Below are positions 18,188 to 25,773 of a stretch of 64,000 nucleotides of DNA, piece by piece. A program made the translations under genes and the position numbers. Every line of letters starts with the position of its first letter. The stretch's first letter is position 1. The notes under the pieces were generated by a model. It searched no databases, was not told where the DNA came from, and saw nothing but the letters and a program-made list of their open reading frames with translations. Source of the DNA: Flavihumibacter sp. ZG627 (lineage in GTDB: Bacteria; Bacteroidota; Bacteroidia; Chitinophagales; Chitinophagaceae); the NCBI RefSeq assembly GCF_000814325.1, contig NZ_JPHF01000003.1, positions 1 to 64,000 of the forward strand. Reading direction: 5' to 3'.

Positions 18188-19246
18188 TTATTTAAAAAGT
18201 GGGTCAAGTTTAAGTCTAGTTTTTAAAAGTTTTGGAATTAATTTTTCTGCTTTCTTAAGCTCTGTTTCAGAAGCAGTGTCATTTTTTAAGAACTTTTCGA
18301 GTCTGCCAATGTTATAGTAACCTATTCCTTTACTTGATTGAGCCATATCCGCATACTCAAGTAAGTCTGTAATTACATCTATTGTTTTTTGAACCCTCAC
18401 AAATTCATTTGAGGCAATAGCAAGAGAAGTTAATCTATCCATTTCAGCCCAGTAACTTGTATCCTTTGATAAAGACAAAAATCTATCTACTTCCTCAGAT
18501 AAGCCATGAATACCGCATAAGTAGGCAATTACTTGATTTTGGTTGTCCTTATGTTTATTGCCATCAGAAAACCTTCTTCGTATGATAAGTGTCAATGTCG
18601 AAGCCATTGCAGAAGCCAATACAAGCAATTGAAGCAACCTCAATAAATCACTGTCTTTTTTCTCTTCAAGTTTTTTAGATTCTTGCTTTTCACCATTTAT
18701 CCCTTTAGCTCTAAGTTTCACAATTGGTTCTTCAGGAAAAGTATTGATTGTAGTAGCTAAAATAGAAACTCGCAAATTTTCCTTTGGATTTAGTGAATTT
18801 ATTTTTATGTCAATTTCTTGCTTTAAAAGACTATCGGTGGTAGCAATTGGAGTTTCATAGTTAACTCGATATTCTTTAATTAATGCAGGCTCAATAGAAA
18901 CTTTACAAGAAACATCCTCTGCAACGCTACTGCCTTTATTTTCAATAACAATCTGATAAATAGTTAACTTTTCAGTCTGTGATTCAAATGGTATAATTTT
19001 TTCTGATGTATATGTTAGCTTCGGTTCTTTATTTTGAAAATAAAAAAGTACGAGTCCTCCAATTACAGTTACTGCAATAGAAATAAACGCAGTCACAATA
19101 CTATTAGCCCAGTTAATATTTTTCATGTTTTTTAAAATTACCGCCAACTTTTGAATTTGCGAATTAGCTTCAATAAATTTGATAAGCGCATGCGTCAATT
19201 CAGATAAATCCACTGATTTGCGCATTTCGTTTTTAAGATTGTACAA
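18188..19246 (-). CDS. Two-TM membrane protein of unknown function in the defence island
   Basis: 352 aa. The N-terminal helical part (about 1-45) leads into TM1 at about 50-70 (IVTAFISIAVTVIGGLVLFY). A periplasmic beta-rich region of about 130 residues follows (YQIVIENKGSSVAEDVSCK resembles a CARDB/IgG-like adhesion fold). TM2 is at about 205-222 (LLRLLQLLVLASAMAS), and the cytoplasmic C-terminal part of about 125 residues is all-helical. No enzyme motif is visible. It is at the upstream end of the minus-strand defence run, 386 bp before hsdM, and has the same A+T-rich composition. It might be a membrane effector, but that is a guess from location. Confidence 0.65.
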   Translation of the reverse strand: MYNLKNEMRKSVDLSELTHALIKFIEANSQIQKLAVILKNMKNINWANSIVTAFISIAVTVIGGLVLFYFQNKEPKLTYTSEKIIPFESQTEKLTIYQIVIENKGSSVAEDVSCKVSIEPALIKEYRVNYETPIATTDSLLKQEIDIKINSLNPKENLRVSILATTINTFPEEPIVKLRAKGINGEKQESKKLEEKKDSDLLRLLQLLVLASAMASTLTLIIRRRFSDGNKHKDNQNQVIAYLCGIHGLSEEVDRFLSLSKDTSYWAEMDRLTSLAIASNEFVRVQKTIDVITDLLEYADMAQSSKGIGYYNIGRLEKFLKNDTASETELKKAEKLIPKLLKTRLKLDPLFK

Positions 19247-19444
19247 TTCTCGGTTTTGTTCTAGATGTTCTACAGCTTCTCCTCCTCACTCCCATGGTCA
19301 AGTGATGTGAATCAGTATTTGACAAGTTTATATTATTGCCTGATCAACAGATTTTTACAGTGGCAAAAAAAACAAATTTCTTGTCCCAGTGCATCATTAT
19401 AGAATCTTTACCGATGACCGGCTAGGCCTACACGTTGTCTTAAC

Positions 19445-19972
19445 TCATTCCTCATATTTGCTCTCCCCTACTTTTTTCCCCACAGGTTTTCTCCACTCCC
19501 AGGGCGCTACTGGCGCTGGCTCGCTCCATACTCCGATCTGCTGCATACGTGCAGACTCTTCCAACTTTGCATAATCGGCGTCTGTTGAATATTTCTTATA
19601 ATGCCAGGCGAGGCCAACACTCACCAATGCCTTATTGATATTTATCCCCTTCTGATTGATCACTTCCCCTATGAGTCGCTTATTGCGGTCGTATTCATTG
19701 TTGTGGTGAATATTCACCAGGTGGCCGAAACATTGGTCTGACACATACTCTTTTGCAGCACGGCCAAATGGTTGGCTTCCCTTTATTTCCGGACAATCGA
19801 TATGCGCTAACCTGATTTTTAGTGGCTTGCCGTTGTAGAGGATTTCGATAGTATCACCGTCCTTAATCCCAATCACTTTACCGAATATGGTTGCCGACTG
19901 GATAGTGTTCTCTTTATTGATCCAACCAAGGCTTAGCAGGGCGAACAGAAATATGTAGGTGAAATTTCTCAT
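19445..19972 (-). CDS. Thermonuclease (SNase)-family secreted nuclease
   Basis: 175 aa with an N-terminal signal peptide (FTYIFLFALLSLGWI). The OB-fold staphylococcal-nuclease core is complete: GKVIGIKDGDTIEI, IRLAHIDCPE with the Arg, Asp and Glu that match Arg35/Asp40/Glu43 of the S. aureus enzyme, QPFGRAAKEY, and EYDRNKRLIGEV with the second catalytic Arg. It ends with GLAWHYKKYS and APWEWRK, as in the bacterial SNase-like group. It should cleave DNA or RNA with Ca2+ in the periplasm or outside the cell. It starts 13 bp after the WYL gene on the same strand, so the two may be co-transcribed. Confidence 0.9.
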   Translation of the reverse strand: MRNFTYIFLFALLSLGWINKENTIQSATIFGKVIGIKDGDTIEILYNGKPLKIRLAHIDCPEIKGSQPFGRAAKEYVSDQCFGHLVNIHHNNEYDRNKRLIGEVINQKGININKALVSVGLAWHYKKYSTDADYAKLEESARMQQIGVWSEPAPVAPWEWRKPVGKKVGESKYEE

Positions 19973-19985
19973 GCTTTATTTGTGA

Positions 19986-21017
19986 TTAATATGCCTCCAG
20001 TCCCTCCTGGTACATGGCTTTCATCTGTTCGCGCAACTCTTTTGGTTTTAATACTTTCAATCGGGGACCAAGACCAAGCAGCAATGAACGAAGCTCGTAG
20101 TTATTCACAACCATTATTTCCAGGATAATTACTCCTTTGCTACTTGTTTTTATTAATCGCTGGCTGCTATGGATAGGCTTGGTAAGCACATAAGGCGCGA
20201 GGTCTGGCTGCACCTGCATGCGCACCTGCTCCGTCACCGCATCTTTCATCAGCGTTACGCCAACTACATTATTGAAATAGGTTTCAGGATCAAACAGGTC
20301 GTTGGGTTCAAATGATTTCTGGATGGGCTTCAGCTTCATGATACGATCCAGCGCCAAAATGGTTGGACTGCTCCTGCCTTCCTTTCTGCCGATCACAAAC
20401 CATCGGTTACGGTATTCCTTCAAAAGATAGGGATGGTATTCATAATCGGTTGCGTCTTCCCGATTGAAGGGCTTATAACGCAAGCCAAGCACCGTTTTAC
20501 CCTTGATGGCATTGAAGAGATCATCGAGCCACTGGATTCCGGTGGCAAGGGTTTCGACCTCGAATTGTATGATCTGATGTCGCTTTTCCACACTGGTGGC
20601 AATCGTGTTCTCCAGCTTGGCAATTACTGTTTCCAACTCTTTAGTAAGCTGGAAGCCCTGCACCTGGCGGAGGATATCGAGGGCATCGCGCAGGTAGCCC
20701 ACTTCTTCCTGTTTGAGGGGGAGGTTGCGGATAGAAAAATCGGGATTGCTATAACGGTAACAGGTGAGCTTACCGCTTTGGTATTTTTCTATGGGCGCAT
20801 CGTAAGTAAGCGACATCTCTTTCAGGTCATCGTACAGCGAACGACGGGAGATCTTTGATACACCCATTCCCTCCAACTTCTCATTCACTTCCTGCAGCAG
20901 GGCATCAATTGTCCAGATTCGCTGCCTGCGACGGAAACAGGCATCCAATACCTCTATTCGCCGCTGGAATGATTTGTTTAGGGGCATCCACGAGTGGTTA
21001 AGGTTCAGGAATGCCAA
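19986..21017 (-). CDS. WYL-domain transcriptional regulator
   Basis: 343 aa as read; the start at residue 11 (MPLNKSFQRR, 20987) is more likely because it begins directly at the winged helix and leaves TACATTGG (a TAnnTTTG-like box) upstream. The winged helix spans about 15-80 (SRRSLYDDLKEMS), and the WYL domain about 170-250 with VLGLRYKPFN, HPYLLKEYRNRWFVIGRK and LALDRIMKL. The WCX tail has LAPYVLTKPIHSSQRL. The layout is the same as the WYL regulator starting at 5625, with clear sequence similarity. It is followed by the SNase gene and preceded by the VWA gene. Confidence 0.9.
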   Translation of the reverse strand: MAFLNLNHSWMPLNKSFQRRIEVLDACFRRRQRIWTIDALLQEVNEKLEGMGVSKISRRSLYDDLKEMSLTYDAPIEKYQSGKLTCYRYSNPDFSIRNLPLKQEEVGYLRDALDILRQVQGFQLTKELETVIAKLENTIATSVEKRHQIIQFEVETLATGIQWLDDLFNAIKGKTVLGLRYKPFNREDATDYEYHPYLLKEYRNRWFVIGRKEGRSSPTILALDRIMKLKPIQKSFEPNDLFDPETYFNNVVGVTLMKDAVTEQVRMQVQPDLAPYVLTKPIHSSQRLIKTSSKGVIILEIMVVNNYELRSLLLGLGPRLKVLKPKELREQMKAMYQEGLEAY

Positions 21018-21059
21018 TGTACAAATTGAAATGCTTCGTTCATAGCCCTCCGTTAGATT

Positions 21060-21704
21060 TTAATCTGTTTCTTTTTTGTCATCATCGAAATAGTTTGGTT
21101 CTACCTTATTTTCTTGTTTTTGTACCGCCCTGTCGTAGTAGCGCATGCGGGCATGGTTCTCTTTCAGCATCATATTTTTCAATCCCTCTTCATTAAACGA
21201 CCAGTTGGAGGCATTTTTAATATTGAGGCTTTTGGCCACCGAGAAGGAGTCCTGGTTGGCCCCCATATAGGTGAAAGTCCAGCCCTGCTTTTCGAGTTGT
21301 GCGGTCATATTGGCGATGGTTGCCAGGGTGAATTCCCGGGAATCATTTTCCGCACCGTCGGTCAGGATGGTCACCAGCACTTTGGGTTCCGATTCCTTTT
21401 CGATGGCATAGCGCAGCTTATTACAGGCATGGCCGATGGCATCGAAGAGCGGGGTCATATTATCGGGCTGGTAAGAATCCTCATCGAGCTCGAGGGGGTG
21501 ATCCACTACCTGTAGGGGGATCCTTTCTTTGATACCGCTGCTGTTGAAGGTGTAGAAGAGCAGCCACTGTTCCAGTTCTGTATTCTTCTTAAGCGAGGCA
21601 CGGATACTTTGGATCAGTTCATTGAAAGCGGAAATGGTTCCGAGTTTCATGGATGCCATGGAGCCGGATTCGTCGAGGATGATGAGGTTGAAGATTTTGG
21701 GCAT
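21060..21704 (-). CDS. VWA-domain protein (TerY-like)
   Basis: 214 aa, almost entirely one von Willebrand A domain. The metal-ion-dependent adhesion site is complete: IILDESGSM (DxSxS), Thr in DNMTPLFDAIG, and Asp in ILTDGAEND. There is no signal peptide, so it is cytoplasmic; such proteins usually act as assembly or adaptor subunits for nucleic-acid or phosphorylation systems. The C-terminal 45 residues are charged and helical. It lies downstream of the unknown 139-aa gene and upstream of a WYL gene, all on the minus strand. Confidence 0.88.
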   Translation of the reverse strand: MPKIFNLIILDESGSMASMKLGTISAFNELIQSIRASLKKNTELEQWLLFYTFNSSGIKERIPLQVVDHPLELDEDSYQPDNMTPLFDAIGHACNKLRYAIEKESEPKVLVTILTDGAENDSREFTLATIANMTAQLEKQGWTFTYMGANQDSFSVAKSLNIKNASNWSFNEEGLKNMMLKENHARMRYYDRAVQKQENKVEPNYFDDDKKETD

Positions 21705-21718
21705 GTTATGGAGGGTTT

Positions 21719-21825
21719 AAAGTGAGGTAAGAGGGAAGAGTTAAGATTTAAGATTTAGGGTGAAACAGACATGGTGAGGTAAGATGTAAGATTTAAGAGT
21801 TAAGATTTACGGTAAATGGAATAAG
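21719..21825. repeat. Low-complexity AGGTAAGA / ATTTAAGA tract
   Basis: Irregular repeats of 7-9 bp units such as GAGGTAAGA, GTTAAGA and ATTTAAGA fill most of the gap upstream of the VWA gene. The same tract type appears at 33918-33992 (opposite strand), 57317-57399 and 58905-58990, in each case in an intergenic spacer. Confidence 0.6.
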
Positions 21826-21876
21826 GTAATGGTTAATGGTTCTGATGTGGTTTAGGGTAGGGAGCACAGGCCGGGA

Positions 21877-22296
21877 TTAAAACGGGAAATCTTTAAAGCG
21901 ATCATCTATGTATACGCGAATATTACATTGGGGTACGATGGCATTGGCGGCCATGCCGTTGCATTCGAAGAGGTCGGCCACCCTTCCCTCCTTTACCTGG
22001 ATAATGAGGGTCATATAATGCGGGCTGCTGTCCCCCACGAAGAAAAAATTCAGCATGTCCTCCCCCGAGCCGCAGGTGCCGGTGCAGCGCGAGGGGAAGG
22101 CGAGTAGCTGGCTATTGCCGCAATCGCGGAATATGGCGAAGGCGAGGCCCAGCTTTTTCAGGAAAACGGCTTTGGGCATTTCCTGGTAGAGAAGGTTTTC
22201 ATCAAGGAGTAGGTCAATCATCAGGAGATCGAGCTTACGGAAGGCCTCCAGGAATTGATCTACCTGGGTTTGGGCGATATGGGTTTGCTCCGGCAT
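21877..22296 (-). CDS. Hypothetical protein linked to VWA and WYL genes
   Basis: 139 aa, no recognised family. It has helices in the first 50 residues (VDQFLEAFRKLDLLMIDLLL), then a beta-rich region with CTGTCGSGEDMLNFFFVG and YMTLIIQVKEGRVADLFECN. This resembles small alpha+beta cone or NTF2-like folds, but that is weak. Four cysteines (CTGTC, FECN, PQCN) could bind a metal. It is preceded by a copy of the ATTGCAAATAGGTTGCA operator and followed by the VWA gene after 172 bp. Confidence 0.7.
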   Translation of the reverse strand: MPEQTHIAQTQVDQFLEAFRKLDLLMIDLLLDENLLYQEMPKAVFLKKLGLAFAIFRDCGNSQLLAFPSRCTGTCGSGEDMLNFFFVGDSSPHYMTLIIQVKEGRVADLFECNGMAANAIVPQCNIRVYIDDRFKDFPF

Positions 22297-22320
22297 AGTA
22301 CTGGGTTTTGGGGTTGGAGG

Positions 22321-22356
22321 TAAACTTAGGTAGGTTCAGTGCAACCTATTTGCAAT
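22321..22356 (-). promoter_or_regulatory. Direct-repeat operator and promoter-like box before the 139-aa gene
   Basis: Minus-strand reading of 22340-22356 is ATTGCAAATAGGTTGCA, identical over all 17 bp to the rmuC copy. It is followed after 11 bp by TAAGTTTA (22321-22328), a TAnnTTTG-like box, with the ATG 24 bp further on. Confidence 0.6.
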
Positions 22357-22367
22357 GGGGATTACTT

Positions 22368-23153
22368 TTATAGAGCAGCCAATTCGCTGGAGGTTAAAGC
22401 ACGATTATAAACTTTTAGTTTTTTCAAAATCGAGCCCCGGCCAAATTGAATGGTGAATTCTGTGTTGAGTTTACATCTATTTAATATTATAGGTTCATTT
22501 ATTTCTAAGGATAATGTACTTTCCTGATTAACATAAATATTACCTACGCGATTATCCAAAACAATTGCTATACGGGAAAAATTTGACGTGTTTAGGTTAA
22601 ATGTTTTGCCAATTAGCCCTTTATAATGATTATAATTTATACAATCAGAGGAAGCTGATGGGAAATACAAGTTATGTCCCCCGATTTCATCCCAACTCGT
22701 TTTTTCTGAAGCAAATGAAAAATCATCAGATAGTCTCAGAAATCCATCTCTATAATTTGAAAACCCACCTCTAATATAATGATCCGTATCCCCAGCATAG
22801 TAACCATCAATACTGCCACTGGTCTCGCTATTCTTTACTTCTAGAAAAACAGTTATTGAATTAGAAAATTTCTCATTTGGCATTTTTACTTCAATTGCAG
22901 GAGTATTTGGATATTCATGCCTATCTGTTGCAAATTCTGCGAGATTAACCGATCCTTCTTTAAAGTAAATTGGTCGGGCGTCTCTAAAGGCAACGATACT
23001 TTTATAGCTACTTGTGTCTGAAACTCCATTATTGATGGCCAGCGAAAAAATTAGTGAAGGATCTTTGACATTAGTAGGATTATCAGGTTCACTTGGTTTT
23101 GAACATGAACTTATCAAAGAAAGAAATAATATTGAAATGATAACTTTTCGCAT
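22368..23153 (-). CDS. LamG-like lipoprotein
   Basis: 261 aa. The signal peptide ends in a lipobox (LISSCSKPSE), so it is a lipid-anchored envelope protein. The rest is beta-rich like the concanavalin/LamG fold and ends with KVYNRALTSSELAAL, the closing helix typical of LamG_3 domains (compare RIYNRALNAQEVNWLYSH in the next gene). The central part (DGFLRLSDDFSF, IAIVLDNRVGNIYVNQ) is divergent. Probably carbohydrate or surface binding. It is adjacent to a second LamG lipoprotein on the same strand (62-bp gap), probably a paralogous pair. Confidence 0.75.
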   Translation of the reverse strand: MRKVIISILFLSLISSCSKPSEPDNPTNVKDPSLIFSLAINNGVSDTSSYKSIVAFRDARPIYFKEGSVNLAEFATDRHEYPNTPAIEVKMPNEKFSNSITVFLEVKNSETSGSIDGYYAGDTDHYIRGGFSNYRDGFLRLSDDFSFASEKTSWDEIGGHNLYFPSASSDCINYNHYKGLIGKTFNLNTSNFSRIAIVLDNRVGNIYVNQESTLSLEINEPIILNRCKLNTEFTIQFGRGSILKKLKVYNRALTSSELAAL

Positions 23154-23215
23154 AATGGTCTTTATTATTTTTTAAAGAATTAAATCCATACTTATCCTCA
23201 AAAGAGGAACAAATA

Positions 23216-24208
23216 CTAATGACTATAAAGCCAGTTTACTTCCTGGGCATTGAGTGCACGGTTATAAATCCGCATCTCATCAATCTTTCCATTCCAGGAA
23301 TCATAGGCAGAGGCGGCTTTTGATCCAATGGTAAGTCCATTGCCATAGTTCAGGGGTTCGGATCCGGGATCGGTTGTTGTAAACTTCAGCTTGCCATTCT
23401 TATACAGTTTAATAGTCTTGGCTGAATAGGAATAGACTACATGGTTCCATGTGTTGAGTTGAACGGTATCGTAAACATAATAACCGCCATACTGAAATGC
23501 ATAACGTCCTTCCCTATAAGAACTGATCCTGAAATTTCCTTCCGGATTCTCCGTAGAAACAATGCGTCCGCTCGTATTACCTGCATCCTGGAACCAGAAC
23601 GCGATGGTGAAACTGTCGGTACGCTGAAAGTTGAATGGAACAGGTGTAGTTATCCGGTGGCCATTCCCCCCATTTATTTGTATAGCTGCATTTGGCTGAT
23701 TAAGCCGGTCGGCAGTGAAGCCAACAGAGTTGATGATGGTACCATCATATCGTTTCCCACTGCTATCCCACACATTTCCTGAAAAAGGATAATAGGCCAG
23801 TAGGCCGGAGTATATAGTGCAGGATTGGGTAGCCAGTTCATTAAGCTGGGCGAGTAATTCCTGGTATTGACGGGTAAGCTCTTCCAACTGCCTTTTCATA
23901 TTGTTTATGTCGGCACCCTGTCTAACCAGTGAATCATTCAGCACCCCGATCTTGTTTAACATAGAATCCAGTTTTCGATTGATGGAATCAATGGCAATCT
24001 TTAAACTGGCCTGCTCCTGCTGGCTGGCCTCAAGTGCATTGACGATTGAATCTGATCTTGTCTGGAGACCCAGCACGAGGTTTCTCAGTTCTTCATTTTG
24101 TTGCTGCAGACTATCGAGCCTGCTATGATCGTCAAACTCTTTCTGACAGGCAGTTAATAATCCGAGGCAGAAAAACATGGACAAAAAAATCCGGATACCT
24201 AATTTCAT
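23216..24208 (-). CDS. Coiled-coil LamG-domain lipoprotein
   Basis: 330 aa. Lipobox LLTACQKEFD near residue 20. Residues about 28-130 form a long coiled coil (LQQQNEELRNLVLGLQ, then DSLVRQGADINNMKRQLEEL) that would hold the head away from the membrane or trimerise it. Residues about 140-330 are a typical LamG domain (LLAYYPFSGNVWDSSG, FTIAFWFQD, WNHVVYSYSAKTIKLYKNG, IDEMRIYNRALNAQEV). The role is probably surface adhesion or glycan binding. It is divergent from the membrane-tethered winged-helix gene; a striking symmetric repeat array lies between them and may control both. Confidence 0.88.
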   Translation of the reverse strand: MKLGIRIFLSMFFCLGLLTACQKEFDDHSRLDSLQQQNEELRNLVLGLQTRSDSIVNALEASQQEQASLKIAIDSINRKLDSMLNKIGVLNDSLVRQGADINNMKRQLEELTRQYQELLAQLNELATQSCTIYSGLLAYYPFSGNVWDSSGKRYDGTIINSVGFTADRLNQPNAAIQINGGNGHRITTPVPFNFQRTDSFTIAFWFQDAGNTSGRIVSTENPEGNFRISSYREGRYAFQYGGYYVYDTVQLNTWNHVVYSYSAKTIKLYKNGKLKFTTTDPGSEPLNYGNGLTIGSKAASAYDSWNGKIDEMRIYNRALNAQEVNWLYSH

Positions 24209-24264
24209 TGGAGAATAATTTAATGTAGGTCAAAAGTATCCGGACAGGATTCAACGCCACTATT

Positions 24265-24336
24265 ATCAGTGATGATATCAGTGAGGAGATAGGTGATGGA
24301 GGGCTCACCAATCGGCTCACCGATCCATTCACCGAT
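24265..24336. promoter_or_regulatory. Symmetric array of six 8-bp half-sites, 12-bp period
   Basis: ATCAGTGA (24265-24272), ATCAGTGA (24277-24284) and ATAGGTGA (24289-24296) are followed by the inverted TCACCAAT (24305-24312), TCACCGAT (24317-24324) and TCACCGAT (24329-24336). All pairs are centred on one point (24300.5) and each set has exact 12-bp steps. It lies 24 bp before the ATG at 24361 and 56 bp before the opposite gene at 24208. It could be a multi-dimer operator or fold as a long imperfect RNA hairpin. Confidence 0.65.
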
Positions 24337-24360
24337 TATTTAAGTAATATTATTGCCGAA

Positions 24361-25752
24361 ATGCGCCTGTTATTATTTGGATTTTTACTGTTATTGACAA
24401 ATCCGGGATTCTCCCGGGAAGATTATCCTGTTCCGGTGATCATTAAAAAACTGGCTGAGGTTAAAGGGCCGGTGAATACGCTGGGTTTTTCCAATGATCC
24501 ATTTCTCCTTGATCTACCCTATCCTTTCGAAAAAGCAGGGGCTACTTTAGTAAAAACAAATACTGAACTGTTGGCGCTTGTGAATGGTACCGGTTGGGTA
24601 TATGCGCTGGATACAGCTTCGGTGGAAAATCCCTGGAGGCGAATTGATTCCACCGTTTTTACAGGATATAATATGGGCTGCCTTACCTTTTATGCGGATG
24701 GCCAGGTCTGGAGTTACGGTGGATATGGCCTCTGGAATAATAATGGTCATTTGCGGTATTATGCGAAGGATAAATATGAATGGGAAATCAAGCCATTGAA
24801 CAGGGAGATCCCCCATATTTTTGATAATTCAGATCTATTCTATCTGGATACTGCAAATGCAAGGCTGTACATGCTGGGTATCCGATTCATTAATGATGCC
24901 CTTAAGGATAATTCGATCCAGGAAAAAGAGATAGGAGGAAAAACCTGGTGCCTTGATATACGAAAAGGAAACTGGGAGGTTATGGGGGAAACAGCCGATA
25001 CAACATTGCTGGTGTTGGGCCATAGTCCATGGGGAATGCTCACTTACCGTAATGGTGTTCCTTCCATTGCAGATTTTGTCAATAACCAGTATCTACATGC
25101 CAATGCGGAGGGTATTAAAAAATTCAGCAGTTTTTCGCGGAGTACCAAGACAAAGAGTATCGCCTACTTTGTTGATTCGACGCTTTACTTTGGCGACCAT
25201 TCGAATTTTATGGACTCTATCGGGTTTTCGCGGGCTGATTTCGTGGATTCAGGGGTTCCTATCTATTCCGCTTTATCTGCAGGTGATAGTTCGCGGATTT
25301 GGTATTGGTCGCTTATACCGTTGATGGCAGGTGGCATTCTATTATATTATAGAAGACGGAAGAGGGCAGTTGCTAGTCCGGAGGCAATTACCGTTGTTTC
25401 AGGCCCAATGGTGGAGCCTTTTGAAAAAAGCGAACCAGATCCATTGGCAATTTTGGATGAGCGCGACAGATCACTTTTGCTGAGCCTATATACCGCCAGC
25501 AGAACAGGTGGCCTTCGTGATATTGATACGATAAATGCTATCCTGGGTGTGTCCAATAAATCACTGGAAATCCAGAAGCGTCAAAGAAGTGATGCGTTGA
25601 ATGCGATCAATAAAAAGATGTCAAGGCTTCTTCAGACGGATAAGGCATTGGTGATCAGAACCAGGTCTGAAGAGGATAAACGGACCTATCATTATACGGT
25701 GAATCCTGAGTTGAAGGATGAGTTGGAGAGGATTATGGTGGGGATTGGGTGA
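24361..25752 (+). CDS. Membrane-tethered protein: secreted propeller-like sensor, TM, cytoplasmic winged helix
   Basis: 463 aa. Signal peptide (LLLFGFLLLLTNPGFS), then about 290 residues outside the membrane rich in Trp/Gly strands resembling Kelch-like repeats (LALVNGTGWVYALDT, LTFYADGQVWSYGGYG, WCLDIRKGNWEVMG). One transmembrane helix follows near 315-332 (WYWSLIPLMAGGILLYY), then the stop-transfer RRRKR. The cytoplasmic tail (about 360-463) has helices and a strand pair typical of a winged helix (RSLLLSLYTASRTGGL, DIDTINAILGVSNKS, AINKKMSRLL, then VIRTRSEEDKRTYHYTVN as wing). This suggests a one-component transmembrane regulator. The symmetric half-site array just upstream is an obvious candidate target (inference). 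Confidence 0.75.
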   Translation: MRLLLFGFLLLLTNPGFSREDYPVPVIIKKLAEVKGPVNTLGFSNDPFLLDLPYPFEKAGATLVKTNTELLALVNGTGWVYALDTASVENPWRRIDSTVFTGYNMGCLTFYADGQVWSYGGYGLWNNNGHLRYYAKDKYEWEIKPLNREIPHIFDNSDLFYLDTANARLYMLGIRFINDALKDNSIQEKEIGGKTWCLDIRKGNWEVMGETADTTLLVLGHSPWGMLTYRNGVPSIADFVNNQYLHANAEGIKKFSSFSRSTKTKSIAYFVDSTLYFGDHSNFMDSIGFSRADFVDSGVPIYSALSAGDSSRIWYWSLIPLMAGGILLYYRRRKRAVASPEAITVVSGPMVEPFEKSEPDPLAILDERDRSLLLSLYTASRTGGLRDIDTINAILGVSNKSLEIQKRQRSDALNAINKKMSRLLQTDKALVIRTRSEEDKRTYHYTVNPELKDELERIMVGIG

Positions 25753-25768
25753 GGGGGGAGCCCCCCTC
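25751..25768. terminator. Bidirectional terminator-like hairpin between convergent genes
   Basis: GAGGGGGG (25751-25758), loop AG, CCCCCCTC (25761-25768): a perfect stem that includes the last two bases of the TGA stop at 25750-25752 and ends 5 bp before the stop of the opposing gene. No clear T-tract on either side. Confidence 0.55.
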
Positions 25769-25773
25769 GATAA

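Noticed and set aside
17958-18317. 119-residue plus-strand open frame upstream of hsdM
   Set aside because: It crosses inverted-repeat element B and the antisense 3' end of the membrane-protein gene; no protein-like features.
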